Made by a program: the position numbers and the translations under genes. 64,000 bases of DNA from Prionace glauca (lineage: Eukaryota > Chordata > Chondrichthyes > Carcharhiniformes > Carcharhinidae), in assembly GCA_037974335.1 (NCBI GenBank), contig CM075760.1:23731538-23795537 (forward strand). The letters are read 5' to 3'. Numbering within the stretch: the stretch's first letter is position 1; every line of letters starts with the position of its first letter. The notes beneath the pieces were generated by a model, which worked only from the letters and a program-made list of their open reading frames with translations, was not told where the DNA came from and searched no databases. Below, one piece after another: positions 11,500-22,558 of the stretch.

Positions 11500-11815
11500 T
11501 AAAAGATGTGAGAAGATGTCCAGGAACTCATTGAATCACAGTTGGCGATTATAGAGGAGAGAATGTTGTGAATTTCTATCCTGGACTGACAGTGATGGTT
11601 TCTTTAAATTTACAGAGTGCTGGAAGTGGAGAATTGACAGACGGGAAACACAAATCAAACATCACATTGTGATCTGACTGAGTCATTCAACACAACAGGA
11701 CCTGAATGTCAGCAGAATCTGAATGAGGAATGTTACAGGTTTGTTGATTCTGTCAGAGAGAAGATTTCAGGTCTTACTGTGACTGGAAAAGCCCTGAGAT
11801 TCACAAATCCTGGTT
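11500..11815 (+). pseudogene. Orphan 5' head of a lost + strand ZNF gene
   Basis: 11545-11633 matches the block preceding ZNF coding exons (TTTCTATCCTGGACTGACAG), followed by an acceptor (AAATTTACAG) and an exon start at 11634 homologous to that of ZNF-7 and ZNF-10. It carries the conserved GTGACTGGAAAAGC near 11780 and then runs into unrelated repeat sequence at about 11815, before any finger. It is either a discarded head or a non-coding upstream exon still usable by ZNF-2. Confidence 0.6.
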
Positions 11816-12920
11816 AGACCACACCTGAAGAACAATGCTTAGTCCTGGGCAACATACCTCAGGGGGGACAGAATGGCCATGGAGCGAATGTAGTCCAGAT
11901 TTACCTGAGTGATATTTGAACTCCCTGGGTTAAATTACAAGCTGAGATTACAGGAAGTCATTATACCACAGAGGAGGCCATTTGGCCCATTGAGTCTATG
12001 CCATCTGTCTAGAGCAATCCAGTCCCATTCCCCTGCTCTTTGCAGCTTCATTTTCCTCTAATGCCTATCCAATTTCCTTTTGAAATTACTCATCATGTCC
12101 ATTTCCACCCCAATCTTAGGCAGCAAGTTTTGGGTCATTAGCACTCACTGTCTAAAAACATTCTTCCCCACATCTCCTGTACTAAAAAACAAAACAAAGA
12201 ACAGAGAAAATTACAGCACAGGAACAGGCCCTCCAAGTCTGCATCGACCATGCCGCCTGATTGAACTAAAACACTCTTCCGGGGACCATACCCCTCCATT
12301 CCCATCCTATTCATGTATTTGTCAAGATGCCCCCTTAAAAATCACTATGCTCTGTCTTCCACTACCTCCCCCGGCAGCGAGCTTCAGGCCCCCACTCTCT
12401 ATGTCAAAAATCTTGTCTTGTACATCACCTTTAAACCTTGCCCCTCAAATCTTAAACCTATGCCTCTTAGTAATTGACTCCTTCATCCTGGGATAAAGCT
12501 TCTGACTATCCTCATAATCTTGCAGCCTTCTATCAGATCAGCCCAGAACCTCTGTCATTCCAGTGAGAACAAACCAAGTTTCTCCAACCTCTCCTCACAG
12601 TTAATGCCTCTCCAAACCAGGCAACATCCTGGTAACTCTTTTCTGTACTCTCTCCAAAGCCTCCACATCCTTCTGATAGTGGGGTGACCAGAATTGAACG
12701 CTGTATTCCAAGTGTGGCCTAACTAAGGTTCTATATAGCTGCAACATGACTTGCTAATTTTTAAATTCTATGGCTGATAAAGGCAAGCATGCCATATGCC
12801 TTCTTGACTACCTTCTCCACCTGCTTTGCCACTTTCAGTGACCTGTGTATCTGTACACCCAGATCCCTCTACCTATCAATTCGCTTAAAGATTCTGCCAT
12901 TTACTGTATAGAAGCATTTG
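11816..12920 (-). mobile_element. LINE fragments, mainly LINE-D antisense
   Basis: 11816-11935 is a short sense CR1-like piece. 11960-12180 is an antisense retroposon tail (AGGAGGCCATTTGGCCC). 12185-12920 is the reverse complement of the LINE-D 3' part at 18330-18990, heavily mutated. Confidence 0.7.
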
Positions 12921-13003
12921 ACTTGATGTAACATTGAGATAATGTTGAGCAATTAATTTAAATCATGCAGACTTTGCACGTGTTTATTGAGAAAGATCCA
13001 ACG

Positions 13004-13075
13004 TGTTTGGCCCGGTTTCGAACCAGGGACCTTTTGTGTGTGAAGCGAATGTGATAACCACGACACCACAGAAAC
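13004..13075 (-). tRNA. tRNA-Val(CAC)-like copy, probably a pseudogene
   Basis: The minus strand starts GTTTCTGTGGTGTCGTGGTT, has a seven-base loop TTCACAC giving anticodon CAC, and a sound T arm (CCTGG TTCGAAA CCGGG). Against the vertebrate tRNA-Val consensus, two anticodon-stem pairs are lost (3' strand ACAAA instead of GCGAA). The acceptor 3' strand (CCAAAC) is one base short. It is recognisable as tRNA-Val rather than as the SINE head, but is unlikely to fold well. Confidence 0.75.
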
Positions 13076-13084
13076 AAGTGACTG

Positions 13085-13770
13085 TTTACGTAAAAATTAG
13101 GAGCAGCATTCAGCCCTGCTCTCCCATTCAGTAGGATTGTGGTGATCTAATTTTAATCTCAACTTCACGCTCCCGCCTACTCCCGATAACCTTCCACTTC
13201 CTTGTTTATCAAGAATCTATCTAGCTCTGCTGTGAGATATTCAAGGACTCTGCCTCAACCACCTTTGCAAGAAGAATGTTCCAAAGTCTCACAATCCTTT
13301 GAGAAAAAAAATCTTCATCTCTAATTTAAACAGGTGACCCCTTACTTTGTGGTGCCTCGTTTAAAATTCTCCCACAGAAATAAATGCCCTTTCCACATCC
13401 ACCCTGTCAAGCCCCTTCAAGATCTTAAATAGTTCAATCATGTTTTTACCCAAAACATTAAATCTGTGTCCTCCTAGTCCTTGTACGATCATATTTCTTT
13501 ATCCATCTGATCGAAACCAGTCAGAATCTTGTGTACCTGAATCAAAAATCCCCTCAACCACCTTTGCTGGAACCATTCTGGTAAGTCTCCTCTGCATTTT
13601 CTCAAGGACTTTAATATTATTCCAGAGGTTTTATAAATATTCAGAATAACTTCCCTGTTTATGTATCAATATCACACTTCATGAAGCTCGGGGTCAAATT
13701 TACTTTGCTGACTTCTCGCTTAGTATGTCTTGTAGATATACAAAATCCCTCTCCTTCACCTCTTTCTCTT
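13085..13770 (-). mobile_element. CR1-like LINE 3' end, antisense
   Basis: It reads as a reverse-complemented LINE tail: AGGAGCAGCATTCAGCCC at the start, then complement of WNSLP-like and GLYSLE-like coding. It is old, with scattered indels. It lies immediately upstream of the ZNF-2 coding exon. Confidence 0.7.
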
Positions 13771-14035
13771 TCCTCCCATATAAACCAGTTGGGTTTTTGT
13801 GACAATCCAGCAGTTTTCATGGTCAATGTTTCTTAGTGCCGGCCCCAGAAATTACCAGATTCATTCAGATCAATTTCACAACCTTTCTTTGTGTTTTTGT
13901 GGGCTCTCTCTCACTCCCTTTTTTTTTACCTATTTTAAGTCAATTTCACAGGGTATTAGAAGGGGAGAGTTTGCAGTTGGGAAGCTGATGGAGTGGCTCA
14001 ATTTATCTTAACTTTGATATCATCAGATTTTGAAC

Positions 14036-15124
14036 ATGGAAGGAGAAAGTACACTTCACAGTGGAGAGAAACCGTACACGTGTTGTGTGTGTGGACGAGG
14101 CTTCAGCCAATCATCTGACCTGTTGAGACACAATTGCAGTCACACTGAGAAGAAACTGTGGAAATGTGGGGACTGTGGGAAGGGATTCATTTCCCCATCC
14201 AAGCTGGAAATGCACTGGCGCAGTCACACTGGGGAGAGGCCATTCATCTGCCCCATATGTGGGAAGGGATTCACTCAGTCATCCTCTTTGTTCACACACC
14301 AGCGAGTTCATTCCAGCGAGAGACCATTCATCTGCTCCGAGTGTGGGAAGGGATTAACTACTTCAGCCCAGTTGCGGAGTCACCAGCGAGTTCACACTGA
14401 CGAGAGACCTTTCAGGTGTCCAGACTGTGGAAAGAGCTATAAAAGTTCTGGGGAACTGATGCGCCATAAACGTATTCACACAGACGAGAGACCGTTCAAG
14501 TGCTTTCACTGTGGGACTGGGTTCAGACGATCGTCTGACCTCACTGTTCACCAGCGAGTTCACTCTTGGGAGAGGCCATTCACCTGCTCCGAGTGTGGGA
14601 AAGGATTCATTCAGTCATCTGACCTGCTGAAACACCAGCGAGTTCACACTGGGGAGAAGCCATTTCTCTGCTCTGAATGTGGGAAGGGATTCACTGCCTC
14701 ATCTAGCCTGCTGACACACCAGCGAGCCCACACAGAAAATAAACCTTTTAAATGTCCAAACTGTGAGAAATGCTTCAAAACCTCTGAGAAACTGATATCC
14801 CATCAACGTGTTCACACTGAAGATAGACCTTTCAGATGCTCTCACTGTGGGACTGGGTTCAGACGATCAACTCAACTAACTGCACACCAGCGAGTTCACA
14901 CTGACGAGAGACCTTTTAAATGCCCAGACTGTGAGAAGTGCTACAAACGTTCTGGGGAACTGACGCGACATCGACGTGTTCACACTGATTCAGGTGCTCT
15001 CACTGTGGGACTGGGTTTGTGCAATCTTCTCAACACTCTGTACACCAATGAATTCACACTGTGGACAGACCATTCACCTGCTCTGAGTGTGGGAAGGGAT
15101 GTACGACTTCATCCCAAATGCTGA
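14036..15124 (+). CDS. ZNF-2: C2H2 zinc-finger protein, 11 fingers, frameshifted C-terminus
   Basis: The 362-residue frame starts at ATG 14036 ([16 protein letters not shown]), with no MEKPWKC start, so its first finger is one the other genes have lost to their leaders. Eleven intact C2H2 fingers follow. Several have the unusual linker HTDERPF and the knuckles [14 protein letters not shown] or [11 protein letters not shown], shared with the second half of ZNF-3. After finger 11 (about 14988) a 10-base deletion shifts the frame, so the last ~45 residues are non-finger and two further finger positions are lost. An acceptor (CAATTTCACAG) starts the exon at 13952. A young LINE-A copy begins 24 bases after the stop. 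Family role: DNA-binding nuclear protein. Likely still coding, but the tail is abnormal. Confidence 0.85.
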   Translation: MEGESTLHSGEKPYTCCVCGRGFSQSSDLLRHNCSHTEKKLWKCGDCGKGFISPSKLEMHWRSHTGERPFICPICGKGFTQSSSLFTHQRVHSSERPFICSECGKGLTTSAQLRSHQRVHTDERPFRCPDCGKSYKSSGELMRHKRIHTDERPFKCFHCGTGFRRSSDLTVHQRVHSWERPFTCSECGKGFIQSSDLLKHQRVHTGEKPFLCSECGKGFTASSSLLTHQRAHTENKPFKCPNCEKCFKTSEKLISHQRVHTEDRPFRCSHCGTGFRRSTQLTAHQRVHTDERPFKCPDCEKCYKRSGELTRHRRVHTDSGALTVGLGLCNLLNTLYTNEFTLWTDHSPALSVGRDVRLHPKC

Positions 15125-15147
15125 GACTCTAGTGAGTTCACAAGTAA

Positions 15148-15613
15148 CGACTTGAGCTATGAGGAGAGGCTGAATAAACTAGGCTTGTACTCATTAGAGT
15201 TTAGAAGAATGAGGGGAGATCTCATTGAGACGTATAAGATGATGAATGAGATGGATAGGATAGAGGTGGAGAGACTCTTCCCGCTCAAAAAAGACAGTAG
15301 GACTAGGGGGCACAGCCTCAAGATAAAGGGGAGGCGGTTTAGAACAGAGTTGAGGAGGAACTTCTTCACTCAAAGGGTGGTGAATCTCTGGAATTCTCTG
15401 CCCGTTGAAGTGGTGGAGGCTGCCTCGCTAAATATTTTTAAGAAGTGGGTTGATGGGTTTTTGATAAGAGAAGGGATTAAGGGTTATGGGGAGAGGGCGA
15501 GAAGGTGGAACTGAGCCACGACAGATCAGCCATGATCTTATTGAATGGCGGGGCAGGCTCGAAGGGCTAGATGGCCTACTCCTGCTCCTATTTCTTATGT
15601 TCTTATGTTCTTA
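15148..15613 (+). mobile_element. LINE-A (CR1-type) 3' end, young insertion
   Basis: This matches 51795-52250 with about seven differences over ~460 bases by eye, so it is recent. Its reading frame is open to the stop shared with the 50-52 kb copy (…YGERARRWN). It ends in a TTCTTATG repeat, the kind of 3' microsatellite used by CR1-clade elements. It is 5'-truncated, sits in the ZNF-2 3' UTR and shows no clear target-site duplication. Confidence 0.93.
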
Positions 15614-15974
15614 TGACAGTGATTGGATGTTGCTGTTACTCACATTCAGGACTGAACCATCTTCATTCAGGTCTGTTTACACTGGTAATAAACCTCAGCC
15701 ACTTTAGGGGCTAATATTCTCATTAAAAGTCAAATAAATCAGCTTTGCATCAAACTCACACACTGTGTTGACTTTTTTTAATATCTCAAACACACATTTT
15801 GGGCTGTCTCTCTCTCCTGTATTCCCTCCATCCTCACCTCCAACAACAAGTGTGAGGAGCTCATGGAGTTTCTTTGTCACGAAGATGGAGACAATCTGAT
15901 CAGCTGCCTCTGCTGTTTCCCTCCCTTCCCTCTCTCATCCGGGCGAAACCGTCTGTAAATTTCATCCTTTCCCG

Positions 15975-16370
15975 AGTCCTGAACCCACATTTCTTTACTT
16001 TCTCTCCCTTCTCCCCTCATGTCCTCTCAGGATACATCTTGTCCATGAGCCCCACCTCCTGGTTCATTGGCTCTATTCCCTTCAATCTCCCACTAAACTA
16101 CTGCTATCCAACGCCCCTGATTCTTCAGACATTGTCAACATATCTCTCTCTTCAGGTTCTGAGTCTGTCCTTCAAATCTGCCATCAACACTCCCTTCTCA
16201 ACAAACAAACCCTTGACCCCACCATCCTTACCATCTACTCCCACATCTCCAGCCTCTCTTTCCAAACTCCCTGAACATGCTGTCACCTCCAAAATCCGTG
16301 CCCATCCTTCTCAGAACGCCTTGTCTGAATCCCTCCAATCCAGTTTCTGCCCTGCCACAGCACAGAAACA
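15975..16370 (+). mobile_element. L2-like LINE reverse-transcriptase fragment
   Basis: One frame near 16250-16340 reads LSKLPEHAVTSKIRAH then SQNALSESLQSSFCPA. This resembles the L2/CR1 motif around RT block 2 (…SKVLERVV…, …FQSGFR…). Other frames are needed on either side, so the copy is decayed. Confidence 0.5.
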
Positions 16371-16800
16371 CAAGAGACAAACAGAATGTTACCCTGAGAG
16401 AAAAAGAGACCATCAGGGAGCTGAGGTCCAGTGTTGACATGATCATAAAACCAGAAGACAAGGACAGCAACACCATCATTATGGACAGACAACAATACTC
16501 ATTGGAGGCAGATAGACAATCAAACAATGCGTATAATGACACCAAGCTATCTAGGCCCATATACCAGAGACAGGAAGGATAATTGGACACAGCCTGGAAA
16601 AGCTCAAAGATTCCAGACACATTAACTAAAAACAGATGGAATATCTGAGAGGACAACAGCCAAGGAAGTGCCAGCTGCTCCTGAAAATACACCAACACCC
16701 AAACACGGACAGTGCCTGGAAAAAAGGCGCCAGACAGACACATCCAATCAGACTGTGGGAGGGAATCCTACAGAATGTCTGAAAACATCAACTCTCCCTG
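16371..16800 (+). mobile_element. Penelope-like element ORF fragment
   Basis: A frame at about 16380-16580 reads LREKETIRELRSSVDMIIKP, then EDKDSNTIIMDRQQY. This resembles the Penelope-like segment '…LRSDPDIVIKPADKG…VVMDR…Y' before the RT core. A later piece (RHIQSDCGRES) resembles 'RPIVSGCGS'. It is broken and short. Confidence 0.55.
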
Positions 16801-17785
16801 GTAGTGGATAGATCAGAGTACTTTCTAGATGGTATGAAGTTCAATGCAATGGATGTCCAAAGAGACTTGGGGGTTCAGGTTGAGAAAATAATCAAGGTTA
16901 ACGGAAAGCTGGCCTTCACATTGAGAGGACTGGAGTATAACAACATAGAAGTTTTCCTGCAGCTACACAAAACACTGGATTAGACCCCACTTGCAGTACT
17001 GTGAGCAGATCTGGGTACCACATATTATAGAATCCTACAGTGCGGAAAGAGGCTAGTCAATCGAGTCTGCATCGATTACAATCCCACCCAGACCCTATTC
17101 CCATAACCCAATGCATTTATCCTAGTCAGTTCCCCCAACACTAAGGAGTAATTTAATGTGGCCAGTCCACCTAACCCTCACATCTTTGGACTGTGGGAGG
17201 AAACCAGAACACCCAAACGAAACCAATGTAGACACGGGAAGACATGGGCAAATTCCACAGTGACCCAAACCGGGAATCAAACCCGAAGCCCTGGCACTGT
17301 AAGGCACCAGTGCTAACCATTGTGCCACCATGCCAAGCCTATGAGGAGAGATTACACAAATTAGACCTGTTTTCTTTAGAATTTAGAAGGGTAAGGGCTT
17401 ATCTGATCAAAGTATTCATGATACAGACAGGAAAAGACAGGGTTGATGAAGATAAACTTTTTCCACTGGTTAGAGATTCTAGATCCAGGAGGCAGTCAAT
17501 TAGGGTTAGACCTTTCGGGAGGGATATTAGGAAGCACTTCTACTCAGAAAGGATGGTAGAGGTTTGGAAATCTCTTCTACAAAAGGCAGTTGATACTAAA
17601 TTAGTTGCCACCTTTAAATCTTGAGATAGATATATATTTTGTTCAGCAAAGGTATTAAGGGATATGGGCCAAAGGCAGGTATATGGAGGTAGGCCACTGA
17701 ACAGCCATGATCTCATTTAATGGGGCGGTTCAGGCTCGAGGGGCTGAATGGCCTAGTCCTGTTCCTATGTTCGTACGTGGGGAGT
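16801..17785 (+). mobile_element. CR1-like LINE 3' part, split by an antisense SINE
   Basis: 16801-17035 and 17335-17785 are consecutive pieces of one CR1-like 3' half (QRDLGVQ-like, then YEERLHKLDLFSLEFRR and the 3' UTR GGCTGAATGGCCTAGTCC). Between them, 17036-17334 is an antisense tRNA-derived SINE. Confidence 0.8.
17036..17334 (-). mobile_element. tRNA-derived SINE, antisense, nested in a LINE
   Basis: Its ends match the shared SINE family: CTACAGTGCGGAAAGAGGC on the left and GCTAACCATTGTGCCACC (reverse of the tRNA-like head) on the right. The middle is diverged. Confidence 0.8.
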
Positions 17786-17984
17786 TTCGACCCACACCGA
17801 GGTAGAAATGGAATAATTTTTTAAAAAACTGTTAAACTTACAGCCACATCAGATAAAAATGAAGTTGATTTCTCAGACACTGCAGTGATTAAACTAACAC
17901 AAGGAAACAACAGGCAGCAGTTAGCATAGGGTTCTTCAAACCAACACAGAGAGAGAGAGACAGACACACACATACCAACACACA

Positions 17985-18990
17985 CACATACTGACACACA
18001 ATTGTTTGTAAAATATATAAATGATTCTGTTTGTAATATATCTAAATGGTTTGGAGCAAAATGTAACTGGTTTTATTCGTAAGTTTGTGAACGACATAAA
18101 GGTCGATGAATTTGAGGATAGCAATGAGCACTATCAGAGGATACAGCAGGAAACAGATCGATCAGAGACTTGAGCAGAGAAATGGCAAATGAAATTTAAT
18201 CCAGACAAATGTGAGGTAATGCATTTTGGAAGATTTAATCCGGATAGGAAATATACAGTAACTGGCAGAACCCTTAAGAGTATTGATAGGCAGAGGGATC
18301 TGGGTGTATAGGTACACAGGTCACTGAAATTGGCAACAAAGGTGGAGAAGGTAGTCAAGATGGCATATGGCATGCATGCCTTCACCGGCCAGTTTAAAAA
18401 TTGGCAAGTCATGTTGCAGATTTATAGAACCTTAGTTAGGCCGCACTTGGATATAATGTTCAATTCTGGTCACCACACCATCAGAAGGATGTGGAGGCTT
18501 TGGAGAGGGTACAAAAAAGATTGACCAGGATGTTGCCTGACATGGAGGGCATTAACTATGAGGAGAGGTTGGAGAAACTTGGTTTCTTCTCACTTGGAAC
18601 GATGGAGGTTGAGGGGGCGACCTGACAGAAGTCTACAAGCTTATGAGGGGCTTGGACAGAGTGGATAGTCAGGAACTTTTTCCCAGTGTGGAAGAGTCAA
18701 TTACCTGGGGGCATAGGTTTAAGATATGAGGGGCAAGGTTTAAAGGAGATGTACAAGGCAAGTTTTTTTAGACAGAGGATGGTGAGTGCCTGGAACTTGT
18801 TGCCGGGGGAGGTCGTGGAAGCAGATGTGATCGCGACTTTTAAGGGGCGTCTTGACAAATAAATGAATAAGGTGGGAATAGAGGGATATGGTCCCCAGAA
18901 GGGTATGGGGCTTTAGTTCAGTTGGACAGCACGGTCGGTGCAGGCTTGGAGGGCCGAAGGGCCTGTTCCTGTGCTGTAATTTTCTTTGCT
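17985..18990 (+). mobile_element. LINE-D (CR1-like), 3' half
   Basis: It contains the end of the RT domain (VRKFVNDIKV-like region) through the 3' UTR (GAGGGCCGAAGGGCCTG), ending near TTTCTTTGCTTTGTTC. It is closely similar to 27131-28186. Multiple stops and indels leave only short frames. Confidence 0.85.
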
Positions 18991-19032
18991 TTGTTCACAC
19001 ACAAATACACTGACACATAATCTGATATTCAC

Positions 19033-19062
19033 AAAGGCACACACGGACACACACACACACAC
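19033..19062. repeat. (CA)n microsatellite
   Basis: A short run of CA dinucleotides after the LINE-D end. A second mixed GA/CA run is at 17948-18000. Confidence 0.85.
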
Positions 19063-19204
19063 ACAAACAGTGAATCAATTTATTTAATAGTTGAAGCCAA
19101 AATTTGAATGCCATATCTGGGGCTGAGAAAAACAGCTCTAAACAATGAAATTGTAGCACATGTAAACAGATGAAACAAGAATCTGGCACTGAAAAAGACA
19201 AGAT

Positions 19205-19525
19205 AAAACTGTATAATAGAATCCCTACACTGGAGAAGGAGGCCATTCAGCCCGTCAATCCTGCACTGACAACAATCCCACCCAGGCCCTTTTCCCATAA
19301 CCTCACATGCCAATCCTCCCTGATTAAAAGGGGCAATTTATCATGGCCAATCAACCTAACCCATGCATCTTTGGACTGTGGGAGGAAACTGGAGCACCCG
19401 AAGGAAATCCACGTAAACACAGGAAGAAAGTGCAAACTCCACACTGTTACCCAAGGCCGGAAATGAACCCGGGTCCTTGGCGCTGAGAGGCAGCAGTACT
19501 AACCACTGTGCCACCGCGGCCGTAC
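19205..19525 (-). mobile_element. tRNA-derived SINE, antisense, near full length
   Basis: It runs from the tail-side AGAATCCCTACACTGGAG to the head-side GCCACCGCGGCC, with the body phrase CATCTTTGGACTGTGGGAGG. The head retains B-box-like GAACCCGGGTCC (reverse). Confidence 0.88.
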
Positions 19526-19647
19526 TGGAACCTTTTTCCCATTTTTACTCCTGGTTCCACCATCCTTGGAACTCCACACATAAATACAGCAGGATCCCAA
19601 TTTCTGTCTGCATTCTCAGCACCAAAACCAAGATCCCAACCTCCACC

Positions 19648-19705
19648 CTGAATCCTAACCCTAACTAACACCTCACCCTAACTAATACCTCACCCTAATC
19701 CTAAT
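19648..19705. repeat. Degenerate CCCTAA-rich stretch (telomere-like)
   Basis: It contains CCCTAA or CCTAAC units at irregular spacing (AATCCTAACCCTAACTAA, CACCCTAACTAA, CACCCTAATCCTAAT). It is too short and irregular to call a true telomeric relic. Confidence 0.55.
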
Positions 19706-20079
19706 GCTGGACCTGCTCCCAAACAGTACATTGAATTTATTGTTAGTTAAAAAGGAAATCTTGACAAACACCATGTGTACACCTTTGGTGAATTACAATT
19801 TCTCCATCTTCCCTCTCCTGACCTTTCAGCTCCTGTGCAGCATATATTTTAATCTGTTAACAGTAAATACCAGTTGTTGTCACTGCCTTACATCAGAAAA
19901 CTCAGGAATGTCACATAAACACTTGGAAACTTCAGATCAAAGACATTTTCAGACTGGAACAGTTTTACACAAATTTCTGATTTGACTGCATGTTTTGATT
20001 GAAATCCCCATCGAATCTTCATAAAATTTCTAGAAATTTATTGAATATTAACAGAAAAGTCTTGCTCTCTTATGAAGAA

Positions 20080-20218
20080 CAGTACAAAGTCTCACAACAC
20101 CAGGTCAAAGTCCAACAGGTTTATTTGGAATCACGAGCTTTCGGAGTGATGCTCCTTCATCAGGTGTGAGACTTCTTACTGTGTCCACCCCAGTCCAACT
20201 CCAGCATCTTCACATCTT
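20080..20218 (-). mobile_element. Short fold-back repeat with hammerhead-like core
   Basis: The left part matches the antisense end of the repeat at 36880-37512. The right part (TGAGACTTCTTACTGTG...) matches its sense end, so the copy is folded back on itself. On the minus strand, 20139-20163 reads CTGATGA, then a GGAG/CTCC stem, then GAAA, which is the conserved hammerhead core. Confidence 0.7.
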
Positions 20219-20225
20219 ATGAAGA

Positions 20226-20900
20226 AAGCTTCCACACAGTTTACCGGGTGACAAACACAGGATAGGTCTGTTCTCTCTACCCAGGACATGTCTCTGTCAC
20301 AAATCCTGAAACAAGACATTTCTAAACTGGATAAGGTTGGATCTGATGACCCGGATGTTAACTAACTCTCTGAGTGAAAGTTAAACGGGCTCGAGGGGGA
20401 AAATCACTCTGGACAGGAAAGAGTTTTTCAAAGTGATTTGTGCTGGATTCAGACTGACACCAAATTGACTGGATCTAGAGAAATGAGATCTGGAGACTGT
20501 CACCTCCAGCTGCAGAGATCAACTTCAACCGTCCGAGTGTCTGATCGGAGACCAGTAAACCATTCTGAGGAGACTGTCACCTCCAAACGCAGAGTTCAGC
20601 TTCCCCCCGATCCAGAAAACCATTCTCACTTGTTATGGGTCATCTGTCTTTTCTGCCTATTTAACTGATGTACCATATCTAAACTGTTGTTTCTGAATAC
20701 AGTGATTTAAAATCACCAATGACACTGACCGCCTTTTTAGGTAATCTCTGACTCCCAGAAATAAAATCTTACAATTTCTAACATTCACCGTTGTTCTTCC
20801 TGACTCTAAACACAGTTGTAAAGAAGCTTCTGTTCTGCATCCAGGGCTACTGAACCATGGAAGAGAGTGGCTGGGGCAGATTTCTTACACACCTCAGATT
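20226..20900. other. No gene seen; ZNF-3 3' flank
   Basis: No convincing ORF. It holds a small direct repeat (GAGACTGTCACCTCCA at about 20501 and 20570). The last ~200 bases belong to the 3' flank of ZNF-3. Confidence 0.4.
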
Positions 20901-20911
20901 AACCCACACGT

Positions 20912-21890
20912 TCAGTCCTCAATGGGATTAACAGCAGCAAAAACAGCTGAATCCAACTCCTGCAGACACTCGTGAAGTTGCTGGTGTCTCAGCATTTGCT
21001 GTAAGTCAGTGAATCTATTCCCACATTCGGAACAGGTGACCGGTCTCTCCCTGGTGTGAACTTGCTGGGGTATCATTAGATTATTGCTGTTTTTAATGTT
21101 CTGCTCGTAATCAAAACATTCATAATGTTTTATATTATAGTGAATTTGCTGATGTTTCAGCAGATTGTATGACTGAGTGAATCCCTTCCCACACACAGAG
21201 CAAGTGAATGGTCTCTCCCCAGTGTGAACTCGTTGGTGCATCATGAGACCATTGCTGCTTTTAAAGCTCTGCTCACAGTCAAAACATTTAAAAGGTTTTA
21301 TATAGGAATGAATTTGCTGGTGTTTCAGCAGGTGGTAAGACTGAATGAAGTTCTTCCCACACACAGAGCAGGTGTATGGTCTCTCTCCAGTGTGAATTCG
21401 CTGGTGTACAGTGAGTTCAGATGATCGCCTGAAGCCAGTCCCACAGTGAGAGCATCTGAAAGGTCTCTCATCAGTGTGAACACGTTGATGACACGTCACT
21501 TCACCAGAGGTTTTAAAGCACTTCCCGCAGTCTAGACATTTAAAGGGTCTCTTGTCAGTGTGAACTCGCTGGTGTTTCTGCAGGTTGGATGTAGCAGTGA
21601 ATCCCTTCCCACACAAGGGGCAGGTAAATGGCTTCTCCTCTGTGAATGTGTTGGTGCCTCAGCAGATACTTTTTGCTTTTAAATGTTTTCTCACAATCAG
21701 AACATTTGAAAGGTGTCTGATCAGTGTGAACATACTGGTGTGTCAGCAAGCTGGATGACTGAGTGAATCCCTTCCCACAGGTGGAGCAGGTGAACGGCCT
21801 CTCCCCAGTGTGAGCGCGTCGATGCATTTCCAGTTCAGAAGGGTAACTGTATCCTTTCCCACAATCCCCACATTTCCATGGTTTCTCCAT
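20912..21890 (-). pseudogene. ZNF-3: C2H2 zinc-finger gene, 11 finger positions, one frameshift
   Basis: It starts at ATG 21890 ([14 protein letters not shown]). Three good fingers are followed, near 21640, by a 2-base deletion in a finger linker. The frame downstream then carries eight finger positions. Seven are intact; one (CFDYEQNIKNSNNL) has lost a cysteine and a histidine. The first part has the [12 protein letters not shown] finger type of ZNF-12. The second part has the HTDERPF linker and [12 protein letters not shown] type of ZNF-2, so the gene looks like a chimera of two sub-families. The usual TGA after the last HE is TGT here, giving a C-terminal tail ending SAVFAAVNPIED. The leader is cut by a LINE tail at 22185. 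One frameshift could be an assembly error, but decay is more likely. Confidence 0.85.
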
Positions 21891-22184
21891 GGTGCCGGTG
21901 TCCTTGTGTCTCTCCAGGTTGGACAATCATTTGAAGACTTGTCCACACACAGAACCTGCGTACGGTTTCTCCCCGCTGTGAATGGTATTTTTTTTTAAAG
22001 CTTTGTAACTGTTTAAAGCTCTTTCATAGTCACTTCACTGGAACACTGTCACTCAGGTGTGTGTGTGTATGTCTCGATGCTTTTCTAGTCACACTGATGT
22101 TTAAAATCTTTTCCCACAGACAGAACAGACAAATATTTTTCTTGTCACATTCAAAGGCTGATGATATTCAGGTTTGAAAGAGTG

Positions 22185-22350
22185 GAGGTGGTGAGCTACT
22201 TTCTTGAACTGCTGCAGTCCCTGGGGTGTAGGTGTACCAACAGTGCTATTTGGGATGAAATTCTAGGATTTTGAGCCAGCGACCGTGAAGGCTGCTCAAA
22301 AATATTTTCAAGTCGGGATGGTGAAGATTGGAGGTGAACTTCCAGGAAAT
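22185..22350 (-). mobile_element. Rex1-like LINE tail, antisense, in the ZNF-3 leader
   Basis: It matches the reverse complement of the 3' LINE end at 36600-36800 (GAGTGGAGGTGGTGAGCTAC, GCTGCAGTCCCTGG, ATTTTGAGCCAGCGACC). It interrupts the 5' leader of ZNF-3 soon after the conserved CTGATGATATTCAGG at 22160-22175, removing its normal acceptor region. Confidence 0.75.
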
Positions 22351-22558
22351 GCTGTTCTTGAATCAAGGGAAAATATCACAGATGGTGCTTTCAAAAAGGG
22401 ACTTTACAGCTCTGGAAATCTGCAACATAGCCAAGATATTTAAGAGGCAGCCAGTTATAGAGTTTGTTAATATCAGCAGGCGCAAGCCAAATATTATCAG
22501 GTTATCAGTATTAAAATGTGATTAACAGCAGCAAAAATAACAGAATCCAACAGTGCAG

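Noticed and set aside
16228-16743. 171-residue minus-strand frame
   Set aside because: It is the antisense of L2-like and Penelope-like fragments that read sensibly on the + strand.
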